Translations under genes and position numbers: made by a program | NCBI RefSeq assembly: GCF_026914265.1 | Contig: NC_069130.1 | Location: forward strand, 42,152,429 to 42,216,428 | Direction: 5' to 3' | DNA: 64,000 nucleotides | From: Mya arenaria | Lineage: Eukaryota > Mollusca > Bivalvia > Myida > Myidae | Notes under the pieces: model-generated | Databases searched by the model: none | Told to the model about the DNA's origin: nothing | Seen by the model: only the letters and a program-made list of their open reading frames with translations | Shown here: in pieces, positions 34,980 through 47,100 of the stretch | Layout: each line of letters opens with the position of its first letter | How positions within the stretch are numbered: position 1 is the stretch's first letter

Positions 34980-36640
34980 TATCGATTTCAGACGGAAGAT
35001 ATCGCTATGAGCCCGCATTATGCCTATGTTTGCACAGAATATGTCGCCATGAGCCCGCAATATGCCGATGTTTGAAGGAATATGTCGCTATGAGCCCGCA
35101 TTATGTTGATGTTTGCCCTGAAGATGTCGCCATGAGCCCGCATTATGTTGATGTTTGCCCTGAAGATGTCGCTATGAGCCCGCATTATGTCGATGTTTGC
35201 ACTGCATACGTCGCTATGAGCCCGCAGATGTTTGCACGTAAGATGTCGCTATGAGCACGCATGATGTCGATGTTTGCACGTAAGATGTCGCTATGAGCAC
35301 GCATGATGTCGATGTTTGCACGTAAGATGTCGCTATGAGCACGCATTATGTCGATATTTGCACGAAAGATGTCGCTATGAGCACCATTATGTCGATATTT
35401 GTACGTAAGATGTCGCTATTAGCACGCATTTTGTCGATATTTGCACGTAAGATGTCGATATGAGCACGCATGGTGTCGATATTTGCACGTAAGATGTCGC
35501 TATGAGCACGCATTATGTCGATGTTTGCACGGAATACGTCGCTCTGAGCACGCATTATGTCGGTGTTTGCACGGAATACGTCGCTCTGAGTACGCATTAT
35601 GTCGATGTTTGCACGGAATACGTCGCTCTGAGTACGCATTATGTCGATGTTTGCACGGAATACGTCGCTCTGAGCACGCATTATGTCGTTGTTTGCACGG
35701 AATACGTCGCTCTGAGTACGCATTATGTCGATGTTTGCACGGAATACGTCGCTCTGAGCACGCATTATGTCGATGTTTGCACGGAATACGTCGCTCTGAG
35801 TACGCATTATGTCGATGTTTGCACGGAATACGTCGCTATGAGCACGCATTATGTCGATATTTGCACGTAAGATGTCGCTATTAGCACGCATTTTGTCGAT
35901 ATTTGCACGTAAGATGTCGCTATGAGCACGCATTATGTCGATGTTTGCACGGAATACGTCGCTCTGAGTACGCATTATGTCGATGTTTGCACGGAATACG
36001 TCGCTCTGAGTACGCATTATGTCGATGTTTGCACGGAATACGTCGCTCTGAGTACGCATTATGTCGATGTTTGCACGGAATACGTCGCTCTGAGCACGCA
36101 TTATGTCGTTGTTTGCACGGAATACGTCGCTCTGAGCACGCATTATGTCGATGTTTGCACGGAATACGTCGCTCTGAGCACGCATTATGTCGATGTTTGC
36201 ACGGAATACGTCGCTCTGAGCACGCATTATGTCGATGTTTGCACGGAATACGTCGCTATGAGCACGCATGGTGTCGATGTTTGCACGGAATACGTCGCTC
36301 TGAGTACGCATTATGTCAATGTTTGCACGGAATACGTCGCTCTGAGTACGCATTATGTCGATGTTTGCACGGAATACGTCGCTCTGAGCACGCATTATGT
36401 CGATGTTTGCACGGAATACGTCGCTATGAGCACGCATGGTGTCGATGTTTGCACGGAATACGTCGCTCTGAGTACGCATTATGTCGATGTTTGCACGGAA
36501 TACGTCGCTCTGAGCACGCATTATGTCGATATTTGCACGGAAGATGTCGGTGTAAGAACATTATACATCGAAATAGACACGTAAGATGTCGCTATAAGCA
36601 CGCATTATGACGATGTTTGCACGAAAGATGTCTGTATGCG
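34980..36640. repeat. 42-bp minisatellite (about 39 units), itself a 2 x 21 dimer
   Basis: The unit is GCACGCATTATGTCGATGTT, then TGCACGGAATACGTCGCTCT, then GA, 42 bp. Its halves (GCACGCATTATGTCGATGTT and GCACGGAATACGTCGCTCTG, each 21 bp with one more base) align with each other. As 42 is 14 codons, frames stay open on both strands, for example a 391-codon minus frame of RAQSDVFRANIDIM units and plus frames of STHYVDVCTEYVAL units. These are repeat artefacts unless a transcript shows otherwise. Confidence 0.93.
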
Positions 36641-36890
36641 ATAAATATTCATCCAATCAGACACGTTAGATGTCGATGTGAGAATTCAATATGTTAATGT
36701 GACCACACTCTAAGGCAATGTATGAGTACAACTTGTCAATGTTAGCACACAAGATGTCGATGTTAGAACCTTAATACAACGATATAAGTAACAATAGTGT
36801 TAATATAAGCATGCACGATATTTGTGCTCACACACACTGCCAATATAAGCACACATGTTGTCGCTGTTGGCATGAAAGATGTCGATGTAA
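36640..36890. repeat. Decayed 21-bp monomer fringe of the 42-bp array
   Basis: Scattered words GATGTCGATGTGAG, GATGTCGATGTTAG, AGCACACAAGATGTCG and GATGTCGATGTAA at roughly 21-bp multiples, ending where the next element starts. They look like old monomers from which the homogeneous array grew. Confidence 0.6.
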
Positions 36891-37203
36891 TGCACCAGTC
36901 AATTGTAACCATGACCCCTCCAGGTCCGGGGGTATACCGGGAATAGCCGGGGAAATGGACCGTGTTTTTACCTTCCAGGTGGCACCGCAGTACCGGGTGA
37001 ATGAGGTGGTTTTGTCTTCGCACCCAAAATAGCAGGGAATGGACCTTACCTAGGGTCCCCTGGGTGCGGGGGCATTTGGCGGGGATTTTACCAGCAGTTC
37101 GTCCCCGCAGGGCGGGGATTTTACCCGGGGTTGCCTGGACCGAAAGTCAAAGTCCCCGCTCTTCCCCGGACCTTGTGGGCCGTGGTTACAATTGACTCCA
37201 GCA
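36890..37203. mobile_element. MITE-like GC-rich element, family 6 (ACCAGTCAATTGTAACCA ends), copy 1
   Basis: Left end CACCAGTCAATTGTAACCAT and right end GTGGTTACAATTGACTCCAG are inverted. Inner blocks GTCCGGGGGTATACCGGGAA and CTTCCCCGGACC also pair. It is much more GC-rich than its surroundings. Copy 2 is at 38638-38967. No coding. Confidence 0.82.
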
Positions 37204-37339
37204 TAAGCATGCAATATATCAATATACCAGGCACTGTTTGGTGAAACATACACAAATACGTCTTATCACGTCAAAGATATGAATAAAGGTTTGCAAGAAA
37301 AAATATCAATCATGTATTTCCTGTCCGGGTGGAACAATC

Positions 37340-37590
37340 CAACTGTTGTGCACGTTCCGACTTACGTTCCGACTTACGTTAAGTCTTACGTCCAGACTTA
37401 CGTTCAGTCTTACGTTCCGACTTACGTTCAGTCTTACGTTCAGACTTACGTTCCGACTTACGTTCTGACTTACGTTCAGACCTACGTTCCGACTTACGTT
37501 CAGTCTTACGTTCCGACTTACATTCAGTCTTACGTTCAGACTTACGTTCCGACTTACGTTCAGTCTTACGTTCAGATCTACGCACGTGCC
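37340..37590. repeat. 12-bp minisatellite (about 20 units)
   Basis: GACTTACGTTCC/CAGTCTTACGTT units of 12 bp, i.e. four codons, give plus frames of VPTYVQSY and minus frames of KSERKTER. Repeat artefacts. Downstream to 38637 the sequence is AT-rich with no feature I can name. Confidence 0.9.
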
Positions 37591-38637
37591 CTCTAGTCGA
37601 ATTGTCCAATGAGCACAAGAAACACATGATATATATATTATTGTATCTTGAAAAATAATATAGCATAATAAACAAAAACTAATATCAACTATATTTAAAA
37701 AAAAAAATGTCGACCCTTCCTATGACAATTTAAAAAAAACCTTCGCAGTGTTATACACTTTAATGCGAACCATTTTATTCCTGTCCAACGTTGCTTAAAA
37801 GTAAAAAAGTGATAAATATAGTGACTTACTGTCTTATGAAAGTTTGTAATGACTGCATTCCGACAGTTGGTATGAATTATAATATTTTAAAGCACAAACA
37901 CACATTGTTCTTTTCATTCATAAAAATGTATTCGATATCTAACCGGATAATAATCACAAAGATATGAGACTAACAACTTCCTATTGCAATCAAGTCTCGT
38001 ACGCGCTTGATCTGGGTGCATCATGTTGGCAGATATTGTGTCATTTAGGAGGAAAAAATATGCTTGTTTCCTGTTTCATGCGCAAAGAATTGCTTAATCA
38101 TGTAGGTCGGAATATAGTAATTTTAATTTCGCATTTTTTTTCTTGAGAGTTTTCGGTTAATAAAAACTAAATGAAATGCTTAAAAAAACATTTCTGTACT
38201 CAGTATTTAATAGTATCACTGGTATTGTTAAAAGCCACCCAACCAAAAAGATCCAACAAATATTTCTCCAAGGCAATTACCAGGTTCTGGGTCGGGGCAA
38301 AAACTAGGGTAGGTCGGGAAACAGGAAACAAATATTATCTTTTTCACGCATAAGGACGTAAAGGTAATGGTAATGGTCATGACTCATTAGAAAAAATCAA
38401 GTTTCAAAGCCATGGGCAATTACACAGTGGAGACCAATAGTCTTGTTTTTGAAATGTAGACACCTTGTATTCGAAAAAACTGAAAAAAGTTTTGTAATTT
38501 TATAATTTATCCTGCATTTGGTTGAGATAATTTTTACAGTGCTTTGCGCACGCGCATTGATGTGCTTCGATCCATGGTATCCTGTGGTCTAGAAGGAAAC
38601 GTGTTTATATTTTGCGCCAAAATGTATGCACATTTTA

Positions 38638-38967
38638 TGCACCAGTCAATTGTTACTACGCCCCCCCCCCACGATCCGGGGATTAGCGGGGACTTTGACT
38701 TTCGGTCCAGTTAATCCCTGGTAAAAAAACCCGTCCTGCGGGGACAGACTACTGGTAAAATTCCCGCAAAATGCCCCCGCACCACGTGGACATCCTAGGA
38801 AAGGTCCATTCCCCGCTACGCTTCGACACGAGTACAAAACCGCCGCATTCTCTCGGTACTGCGGGGCCACCTTGAAGATAAAAACCCGGCCCATTTACCC
38901 CGCTATTCCTGGTATACTACCGGACCCGGGGGGGGGGGGCGTGGTTACAATTGACTGGTGCATTACG
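38638..38967. mobile_element. MITE-like GC-rich element, family 6, copy 2
   Basis: Left end TGCACCAGTCAATTGTTACT and right end GTTACAATTGACTGGTGCAT are inverted. Poly-C and poly-G runs sit just inside the ends. The body matches 36890-37203 in inverted sense (GGTGGCACCGCAGTACCGGG against CGGTACTGCGGGGCCACCTT). Confidence 0.85.
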
Positions 38968-39277
38968 TGATTTCTGAAATGACATCGTTGAAATTGTGTT
39001 CCAGTTCTGTTGGCGCAGACGTTAGATTTCGAAGTAAGAACGGGTAGAAATTTATAAACAGTGAAATGTATCAAAATGGTATTAAACTGTTTAAAATATC
39101 ATTTTTATTTAGTTTTTTATTAAATTAATTAAGTCAATCTGACTAAAACAAGAGATTTTAGGCTATGACATGTTTTGCCAAATAGCAATGTTAAGTTATG
39201 TTTCAAAATCAGCAGCGCCACCTAGCTGCAACCACGAATTATTCAGTATGCATGTGAGAAACTTCAAGCATTTAGAT

Positions 39278-39631
39278 TTTAAAGCTGCACTCTCACAGAT
39301 ATACCATTTTTACACCTTTTTATTTTTTGTCTTGGAAGAAGCAAATGCTTGCGTAAATATCTGCTAACCAGTGATAAAAGAATGTCGGCAAATGCTCAGA
39401 TCGCAGATTTTCATATTTCCGTTCGAAAATTAATGTTTCATGGCTTAAACCGTTACTAACGGTTTAAGAAAAATGCATGACACATTATTTTTTTCAATTT
39501 GAATATAAAAAACTGCGATTTATTTTTTTGTCAGCAGTCTTATATAACTGGTTTTCATGGATTTTCGCAAAAAATTCGCTCGTTCCAAGACAAAAACTAA
39601 AAACGTTCAATCTTTGAGAGTGCAGCTTTAA
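39278..39631. mobile_element. MITE-like palindromic element, family 5, copy 4
   Basis: Left end TTTTAAAGCTGCACTCTCAC, right end GAGAGTGCAGCTTTAA, central AAACCGTTACTAACGGTTT. About 354 bp. Confidence 0.85.
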
Positions 39632-39963
39632 CAAACGGACGTTTGGTATCGCAGGTGCCTAAAAATACAATATCATTAATAATCTGAAATAACTCGTGCA
39701 TACATTAATATTACAAAACTTGATAAAGCGAAACCGTGTGTAAAACATGCAAATACGTTTTAATATTTAATTCAAGCATTCTTCTCCCACACGATATTGC
39801 AAAATTGCATAAAGATTAACGATGTCAATATTCAAGTACACGCAAATAAAATGATTAATAATAACGTTATGATTAATTAATTCCTTGTTATCAAATCGCG
39901 GACATGCACATTTAACAAAACCAAGGCGTTATAATACTGGTAATGGTCTCGCAGTTTCATCAT

Positions 39964-40146
39964 TTACAGTCCAATCTCCATGGCTCGAATTCCCAGGGAC
40001 CGGCGAAAATACCTCGAGGCTCGGAATCTTCGAGCAAAGCGGGTATGTTTACCTTCAGTTTAAAGAAATCAGTCTTTTACATCTAGCTTGGGCCACCGAT
40101 TAACTCGAGCCAAGCGATTTCGAGCCAACGGGGTTAGACTGTATTA
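39964..40146. mobile_element. MITE-like element, family 1, copy 5
   Basis: Left end ACAGTCCAATCTCCATGGCT, inner CGGCGAAAATACCTCGAGGC block, and right end GAGCCAACGGGGTTAGACTG. Confidence 0.75.
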
Positions 40147-40197
40147 ATATTTTCTGTATTGACCATGGCGGAAACCGTGATTAAAACAAAACCATAT

Positions 40198-40482
40198 TCA
40201 CGACCGCGAAACGGTGGCTCCAGCTCTTTTAGGAGCTGTGTATAAAAAGAGCTAATTACACTTCCGAGCTAGAGCAAAAGAACGGATATCATCATAAAAC
40301 GTAAGTATGACTCGTTATTTTATATAATATCACAATTATGAGGGCTTATTTGAGAAATCGGGGAAACTTTCGTTTTGCGATGATATCCGTTCTTTTGCTC
40401 TAGCTCGGAAGTGTCATTGGCTCTTTTTTATACACAGCTCCTAAAAGAGCTGGAGCCACTGTTTCGCAGTCGTGATATTGTA
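40198..40482. mobile_element. Foldback element with ~100-bp inverted arms (family 7)
   Basis: CGACCGCGAAACGGTGGCTC pairs with GAGCCACTGTTTCGCAGTCG. AGCTCTTTTAGGAGCTGTGT and GAGCTAGAGCAAAAGAACGG pair with their complements on the right. The ~85-bp centre is AT-rich. Arms are nearly identical, suggesting a young copy. Confidence 0.82.
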
Positions 40483-40609
40483 ACTCGGTAATCTGACACG
40501 ATCAAAGTCAAAACATGATGCTCCAAATGGCAAAGTTACGAATAGACGTGAGAGCGTGTTTAACCGGTTTTTATACTTAAAAAATCTTGCGGAATTGATA
40601 TACAGTCGG

Positions 40610-41345
40610 ACCCTGTAGTCGAACCTATCTTACACTCTCGGTCATGGTAGATACTTATAATCTTGCCCACATGCAAAGATTAAAGAATTCCCTTTGTTTT
40701 CTTGACCATGTTTTGTTTAACTGAAGTGGGATAAAACATATACCATTGCCGCTCCTGCAAGAAAAGGTCATCCAAACCCTCGCTCCAAATGGCAAAGTCA
40801 CGAATAGAAGTGAAAGCGTGTTTAACCGGCATCTATACTTACGGAATTAATACATCTTATGTAGCTATAATTTTTAAAGCATTGATCATCTCAACATACA
40901 TATACAATACATTCCATGACAAAGTTAAAACTGTGCATACAACATGCAAATATATTTGTCGCGAACAAGTATACCCATCCCATGTAAAAGAACCGTACAG
41001 GATGTTCAGCATAATATTTATATACACGTACATCAAAAGACAAAGTATTCTCTCATCCAAGATATATGGTCATGCTGGAAATTCTTATTTTGCACAAGGG
41101 CAAAGATAAAAAAGTACCCGTTTGGAAATATTTTTTTAAACTACACACAAAAAGGTTCCAGAGAAAAAAAAATACATTTTTACTATATTTTTTTTTAACT
41201 GAGGTGGCAGAAGAACATCTACCATGGACGTTCAAGAAAGACGGGTTAATCCCTACCCTCGGTCAGGGTGTTCAGTGGAAACTCGGTAAACCTCGTTTCC
41301 GAAAAAAAATACGCTCGGGTTGAGGTGAACCTATCTATACTCATA
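40610..41345. repeat. Composite repeat with GAACCTATCTTACACTCTCG block
   Basis: GTCGAACCTATCTTACACTC at 40618 and AGGTGAACCTATCTATACTC at about 41324 bound a segment holding two further matches (CATGGTAGATACTTATAATC; ACATCTACCATGGACG). The same block is at 32196-32290. A direct repeat of about 60 bp (ATGGCAAAGTTACGAATAGA / ATGGCAAAGTCACGAATAGA) starts at about 40526 and 40787. The sequence from 41346 to 41904 shows no feature. Confidence 0.45.
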
Positions 41346-41904
41346 AGATAATCTCTTGAATGCATGTCATAAAACAGAAGGAGTTACACGATTTGCCCCA
41401 AATCTGGAGGTTGGGATGCATTGCTTCCTTGGTATTTCTTGTCATATAAACACAAAAACCGATTTGACCCAGGAGGTATTTCGATTTTGGCAGTGTTTCG
41501 GTTTACATAATAGACAGATAAAAATGAAATGAAGAACAGAATTTATTATAAATAATCTCATTTATTATACCAAACTATTGTGGGGTCATTTATCGGCAGA
41601 CATTTCTACATAGGACAGAAATTATTATAAAACAATGGTTATGCCTGATTTACCTATTTTAGTTCTAATTCGCTATTATGTCTTTGAACATTTATGTATG
41701 CTGTGGCGCTAAACCCCAGAAAAAACATTTAATTCAAAGGTATCGATTGTTTTCAGCTGATAGAATCTTTATTAGTATTCTAACAGCTTACAATAATTCA
41801 ATGACAGTTACTTTTATATGTTTCTCTAAATCTTAAGAGATATATTATATATAATTATCACGCCTACAACAGGAATGACGCAACACCATTGGCCTAAGAC
41901 TGGC

Positions 41905-42125
41905 TAACTTATTTCATCAGGAACTTGACCATTACATGGTACTAAACAGAAAACCCCCCCTGAGTTTTGTGATTTGGATAAAGCACGCGAAAGTCTTGCA
42001 TTTGTTTTCGATTACTTATTTTCTCTCTAGATATACGAAAAACACACCATTTACTATCTACAATTTCAATGATCCCGGACCCCCTACTTTTGTGACTGCA
42101 CATCAAATAAACACTAGCTATACGC
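41905..42125 (+). repeat. Leader block preceding the 21-bp array, copy 1
   Basis: About 220 bp from CTTATTTCATCAGGAACTTG to CACTAGCTATACGCCCCTGA, directly followed by the 21-bp array. A second copy occurs at 44008-44194 and is resumed at 47213-47243 beyond a LINE insertion. No coding. Confidence 0.8.
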
Positions 42126-43625
42126 CCCTGATGTCGATGCATGAACGTACGATGTCAATACAACAACACGATGTCAATGCAAGAATGCAAGATGTCAATG
42201 CAAAAAACGCACGATGGCAATGCAAGAACGCTGAATGTCAAGGCATGAACATACGATGTCAATGCAAAAATGCACGATGTTAATGCAACAACGCATAATG
42301 TCAATGAAAAACGCACGATGTCGATGCAAGAAAGCACAATGTCGATGCAAAAACGCACGATGGCAATGCAAGAACGCACAATGTCGATGCAAGAAAGCAC
42401 AATGTCGATGCAAAAACGCACGATGGCAATGCAAGAACGCACAATGTTGATGCAAGAAACCACAATGTCGATGCAAAAACGCACGATGGCAATGCAAGAA
42501 CGCACAATGTCGATGCAAGAAAGCACAATGTCGATGCAAAAACGCACGATGGCAATGCAAGACCGCACAATGTTGATGCAAGAAAGCACATTGTCGATGC
42601 AAGACCACACGATGTCGATGCAAGAACGCACGATGTCAATGCAAGAAGGCACAATGTCAATGCAAGAACGCGCGATGTCAATGCAAGAACGCACGATGTC
42701 GATGCTACAACGCACGATGTCAATGAAAAACGCACGATGTCGATGCAAGAACGTACAATGTCAATGCAAGAACGCACCATGTCGATGCAAGAATGAAAAT
42801 GTCGATTCAAGAACGCACGATGGCAATGCAAGAACTCACGATGGCAATGCAAGCACGCACGATGGCAATGCAAGAAAGCACAATGTCGATGCAAAAACGC
42901 ACGATGGCAATGCAAGAACGTACAATGTCGATGCAAGAAAGCACAATGTCGATGCAAAAACGCACGTTGGCAAAGCAAGAACGCACAATGTTGATGCAAA
43001 AAAGCACAATGTCGATGCAAGACCGCACGATGGCAATGCAAGAACGCACGATGTCAATGCAATAACGCACGATGTCGATGCAAGAACGCACGATGTCAAT
43101 GCAAGAAGGCACAATATCAATGCAAGAACGCGCGATGTCAATGCAAGAACGCACGATGTCGATGCAAGAACGCACGACGTCAATGCAAGACTGCACAATG
43201 TCAATGCAACAACGCACGATGTCAATGCAAGAAGGCACGATGTCAATGCAAGAACGCACGATGTCAATGCAAGAACGCAGGATGGCAATGCAAGAACGCA
43301 CAAACGCACGATGTCAATGCAAGAACGCACGATCTCAATGCAAGAACGCACGATGTCAATGCAAGAACGAACGATGTCGATGCAAGAACGAAAGCCGTCA
43401 ATGCAGCAACGAAAGATGTCAATGCAAGAACGCGCGATGTCGATGCAAGAACGAAAGCTGTCAATGCAGCAACGAAAGATGTCAATGCAAGAACGCACGA
43501 TGATATGTGCAAGAACGAATGCTGTCAATGCAGCAACGAAAGATGTCAATGCAAGAACGCACGATGATATGTGCAAGAACGAATGCTGTCAATGCAACAA
43601 CGAAAGATGTCAATGCATCAACATA
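42125..43625. repeat. 21-bp minisatellite (about 70 units)
   Basis: Unit ATGTCAATGCAAGAACGCAC plus G, with frequent variants ATGTCGATG, ATGGCAATG and GAAAGCACA. As 21 is seven codons, a plus frame of MSMQERT units (452 codons) and two minus frames (CIDIVRS; HRHCAFL) stay open together. Both strands being open, with no promoter or domain, argues against a protein. It ends at a tRNA flank. Confidence 0.93.
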
Positions 43626-43657
43626 TAATGGGAATTACATACATATCACAAGTATCG

Positions 43658-43729
43658 GGTTCCGTAGTGTGTGGTTATCACGTCTGCTTTACACGCAGAA
43701 GGCCCTGGGTTCGAGCCCCAGCGGAACCA
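43658..43729 (+). tRNA. tRNA-Val(TAC), copy 1, likely defective
   Basis: The cloverleaf can be drawn: acceptor GGTTCCG/CGGAACC with discriminator A, anticodon arm TCTGC-TTTACAC-GCAGA (anticodon TAC), and T arm CTGGG-TTCGAGC-CCCAG. Relative to copies 2 and 3 one base is missing in the D loop, read as the conserved A14. That also breaks the spacing of the internal A box (TAGTGTAGTGG becomes TAGTGTGTGG). A TTTTT terminator follows at about 43732. Probably a pseudogene or weak gene. Confidence 0.85.
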
Positions 43730-43826
43730 GTGTTTTTACAATCGCTTATTTTGTTTTCGAAAAAGTAGAGTTCTGAAGTTAACTGATCTGTCTCCCTGAG
43801 ATGTTTATGATGGGCGTGGTTTGGGT
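43730..43826. repeat. tRNA downstream flank shared with the cdc25 3'UTRs
   Basis: TTCTGAAGTTAACTGATCTG, then TCTCCCTGAG and TGTTTATGATG, match the flanks after tRNA copies 2 (53526 on) and 3 (61082 on). The tRNA's left flank (GATGTCAATGCATCAAC, ATTACATACATATCA) also matches copy 3. So 43.60-43.83 kb is a detached piece of the cdc25 unit. The sequence 43827-44007 shows no feature. Confidence 0.8.
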
Positions 43827-44007
43827 GGAGATGTTGATAATGTGATGATGATGTTAGTGAATAGTGATAAACATCTCGATTCTCTGTAAGCAGTAGCTTT
43901 CATGAAATTGAACTCATATATAACACCGGTAACCAGAAGTACCGTGCTATATAAACAGCGAACAGATAAAGTTCAACGCTATAAACTTACACGCGCGCTT
44001 TTATTTG

Positions 44008-44194
44008 TTCGCTTATTTCATGGTGAACTTGACCATGATATGGTACTAAATTGTAAAAATTGATTATTTGTGATCTGGATAAACTACGTGAAAGTCTTTC
44101 ATTTGTTTTCAACTACTTATTTTTCCTCTGGATATTCGAAAAATGCACCATTTACTATGTACAATTTCAATGATCCCGGACCTCCTACTTCTAT
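44008..44194 (+). repeat. Leader block, copy 2 (split by the LINE)
   Basis: CTTATTTCATGGTGAACTTG to GACCTCCTACTTCTATG matches 41905-42095. The rest of the block (CACATCAAATTGGTTCTAGC and beyond) reappears after the LINE at 47213. Confidence 0.8.
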
Positions 44195-47100
44195 GCCTTA
44201 AATGGTCGAATAGGTAACAGTCGTAAACACACATTTTATGCTCATAACGGATCATCCGTAATCGACTACTTACTGACTCGTGAATGTAACTTTTCATTGT
44301 TATCCAACTTTACGGTTGGCGATTTCAATCAGTGGAGCGATCACGCACCGCTGCATTTTGTATTGTATTGTAACAATTTCACGCCTCAGTATGAAACATA
44401 CACCGATGTTAAATATAAATGGAACAGTTCGCTACGCGAACAATTTCGCTCAGGTATAATAACAAAACTACCTGTTTTCAATGACATTGTTGAGAATATA
44501 GACTGTTTAAATAGAGTATCAATAAATGACACATTAGATAGATTTACCGCTACAATCCGTTGTGTCGCGGATCCGTTGTTTTCAAAGCAATGCAATTACA
44601 GTAATAAACCGTGTTTTGAAACGGAAAGTTGCATTAAAAGTGCTGATTGGTTTGATAATGATTGTGTTAATGCAAGGAATTTGTACCAAGAATCTTTATG
44701 TAATTTTAATACAAATAAGACTGAGGTAAATAGGTCTGCACTGTGTTCACGAAAGAAATATTACAAAGATTTAATTCGTAAAAAGAAAAGTTGTGCCTTT
44801 CGAATCAAAATGAAAGAAATTGAAAACTTAAGAAGAAGTAAGCCTAAAGAATTTTGGAAATTCTTTAAATCAAAAAATAAATTAAATAATTGTAATATTT
44901 CTCTGGAAGATTTCAAGATTTTTTTTGAAAATCTTAGTAACAATACGTCTGATTGTAATAATGCTGAGGCTGAACATTTTTGTTCGAATCACGACTTTGA
45001 CGAAAGTAACTTAACATTTCCAGAGTTAGATGAACCTATTTCAGTCAACGAAGTAAATTGCGCAATTAAACATTTGAAACGTAATAAATCGACTGGTAGC
45101 GATTGTATTTTAAATGAGTATTTTATTGAATGTGTTGATATATTATCTAGCCACTGTTGTGACATATTTAATAGCATTTTATCATCGGGTTTCTATCCGG
45201 AAAAGTGGACAGAAGGTGTAATTATTCCTTTACATAAAAAAGGATCTATTGATGACGTTAACAATTATAGAGGAATTACACTTGTAAGCTGTTTTTCAAA
45301 AGTATTTACAACAATTTTAAACAAACGCATCGAATCATTTTGCGAAGCTAATGCCACTATTTCGGATGCGCAATTCGGATTTCGAAAAGGTTGCTCAACT
45401 GTTGATGCTATTTATATTCTTATTTCTATTGTGCAAAAGTATATTAATGAAAATAAACGACTATATGTAATTTATGTTGATTTGCTTAAATGCTTTGATA
45501 GTATTTATCGCAATGCATTATGGCTAAAATTATATAATACTGGTATAAAAGGTAAACTACTTAGAGTAGTTAAAGATATGTACGAAAATGTTAAGTCAGG
45601 TGTTAAATCATGTGCATCTTACTCTGACTATTTTAGTTACGCTGTAGGCCTGCGTCAAGGGGAGGTTATGTCCCCGATACTTTTTTCTTTGTTCGTGGAG
45701 GACCTAGAACTATTCATGCAAGATAACAATAATTCTGGTTTAAATATTGATGATATTGTATTGATTATGTTGCTATTTGCAGATGATATGGCCATTTTAG
45801 GCAAGTCTCCACAGGAAGTCCAATCCCATTTAGATAACCTCTATTTGTATTGCAATGCATGGGGTCTAAAAGTAAATACATCTAAGACTAAGATAATGGT
45901 TTTTCGTAAACGCGGTGGACTACGTCAAGATGAGAATTGGTTATATAATGGTCATACTATCGAAGTAGTTGATAACTTTAACTATTTAGGAACTGTAATA
46001 AATTATACTGGAAGTTATACATTTAACCAAGAGCATTTGGTTGGGAAAGCCCTTAAAGCTATGAATATATTATTATATAAATGCAAAGAATATGATCTAA
46101 GTCCTAAACTGTTTTGTCAATTATTTGATGCTTTTGTTGGTTCGATATTGAATTATGCATGTGAAATATGGGGTTATACTAAGTCAAAAGAAATAGAACG
46201 TATACATTTAAAATTCTGTAAGCGATTGATGCAAGTTAAAATAAACACATGTAATGCTACAGTATATGGAGAACTCGGGAGATATCCCTTATATATCAAT
46301 AGGTATGTCAGAATTATAAAATACTTTTTCAAACTTAATCGTAGTACTAATATTATTATCCAATATGTTTACACCCAGGCTATTAATGATTGTAATAAAG
46401 GGTGTGTAAACTGGGTCTCTAATGTTAAAAAATTGTTAAACGATTATGGATTTGCATATGTATTTGATAACCCAAGTGCTATATGTGTTAACACATTCAT
46501 ATGCGAATTTAAGTGTAGAGTGATAGATACTTTTAAACAAGAGTGGTACGGAAATATTAGTAAGAGTACTGTTTTAGACATGTATAGACTATTTAAAACC
46601 TCTTTCGAGTATGAAAAATATCTAGATTTAGCGCCTAAAAATTTACGTTTATACTTTGTCAAGCTTAGAGTTTCTGTACATCCGTTGAGAATACAAACCG
46701 GAAGATATGCACGCAACAATATATCTCGCAATGAACGTTATTGCCTATGTTGTAATGACTTAGATATTGAAGATGAATTTCATTTCATTTGTGTTTGTAG
46801 GTGCTATTCGCAAATACGTAAACTTTTTATAAAACCACTGTATTATGTAAATCCATCTGTTTTTAAGTTTCATAAATTACTGACTTCATATGACAAGACT
46901 GAAATTATGAATGTCTGTAAATATATGAAACAAGCATTTGTTATACGCAACTCAATAATTAATAACATGACATAAGTACACTACTAAAGATAATTGTCCT
47001 CACTGCCAATGTTATCAAGTAATACATACTATAAGGTTAGTTACTTAGAAATCAATTCTTGACTTTTGCTTGACAACATGCCTTAAATTTGTTAAAAAAT

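Noticed and set aside
35346-36521. 391-codon minus-strand frame of RAQSDVFRANIDI repeats (with plus-strand partners) as a repeat protein
   Set aside because: The 42-bp period is divisible by three, so frames stay open on both strands at once. No start context, domain, splice or promoter evidence favours any of them.
40789-41323. Cluster of short plus-strand frames (85-106 codons)
   Set aside because: Low-complexity Lys/Ile-rich translations within a repeat composite that recurs at 32196; no family motif.
18700-41900. LTR retrotransposon, retroviral or Polinton remains in the gene-poor part
   Set aside because: No long direct terminal repeats and no gag, integrase, protease, capsid or polymerase-like frames were seen; the repeats there are short inverted-repeat elements and minisatellites.
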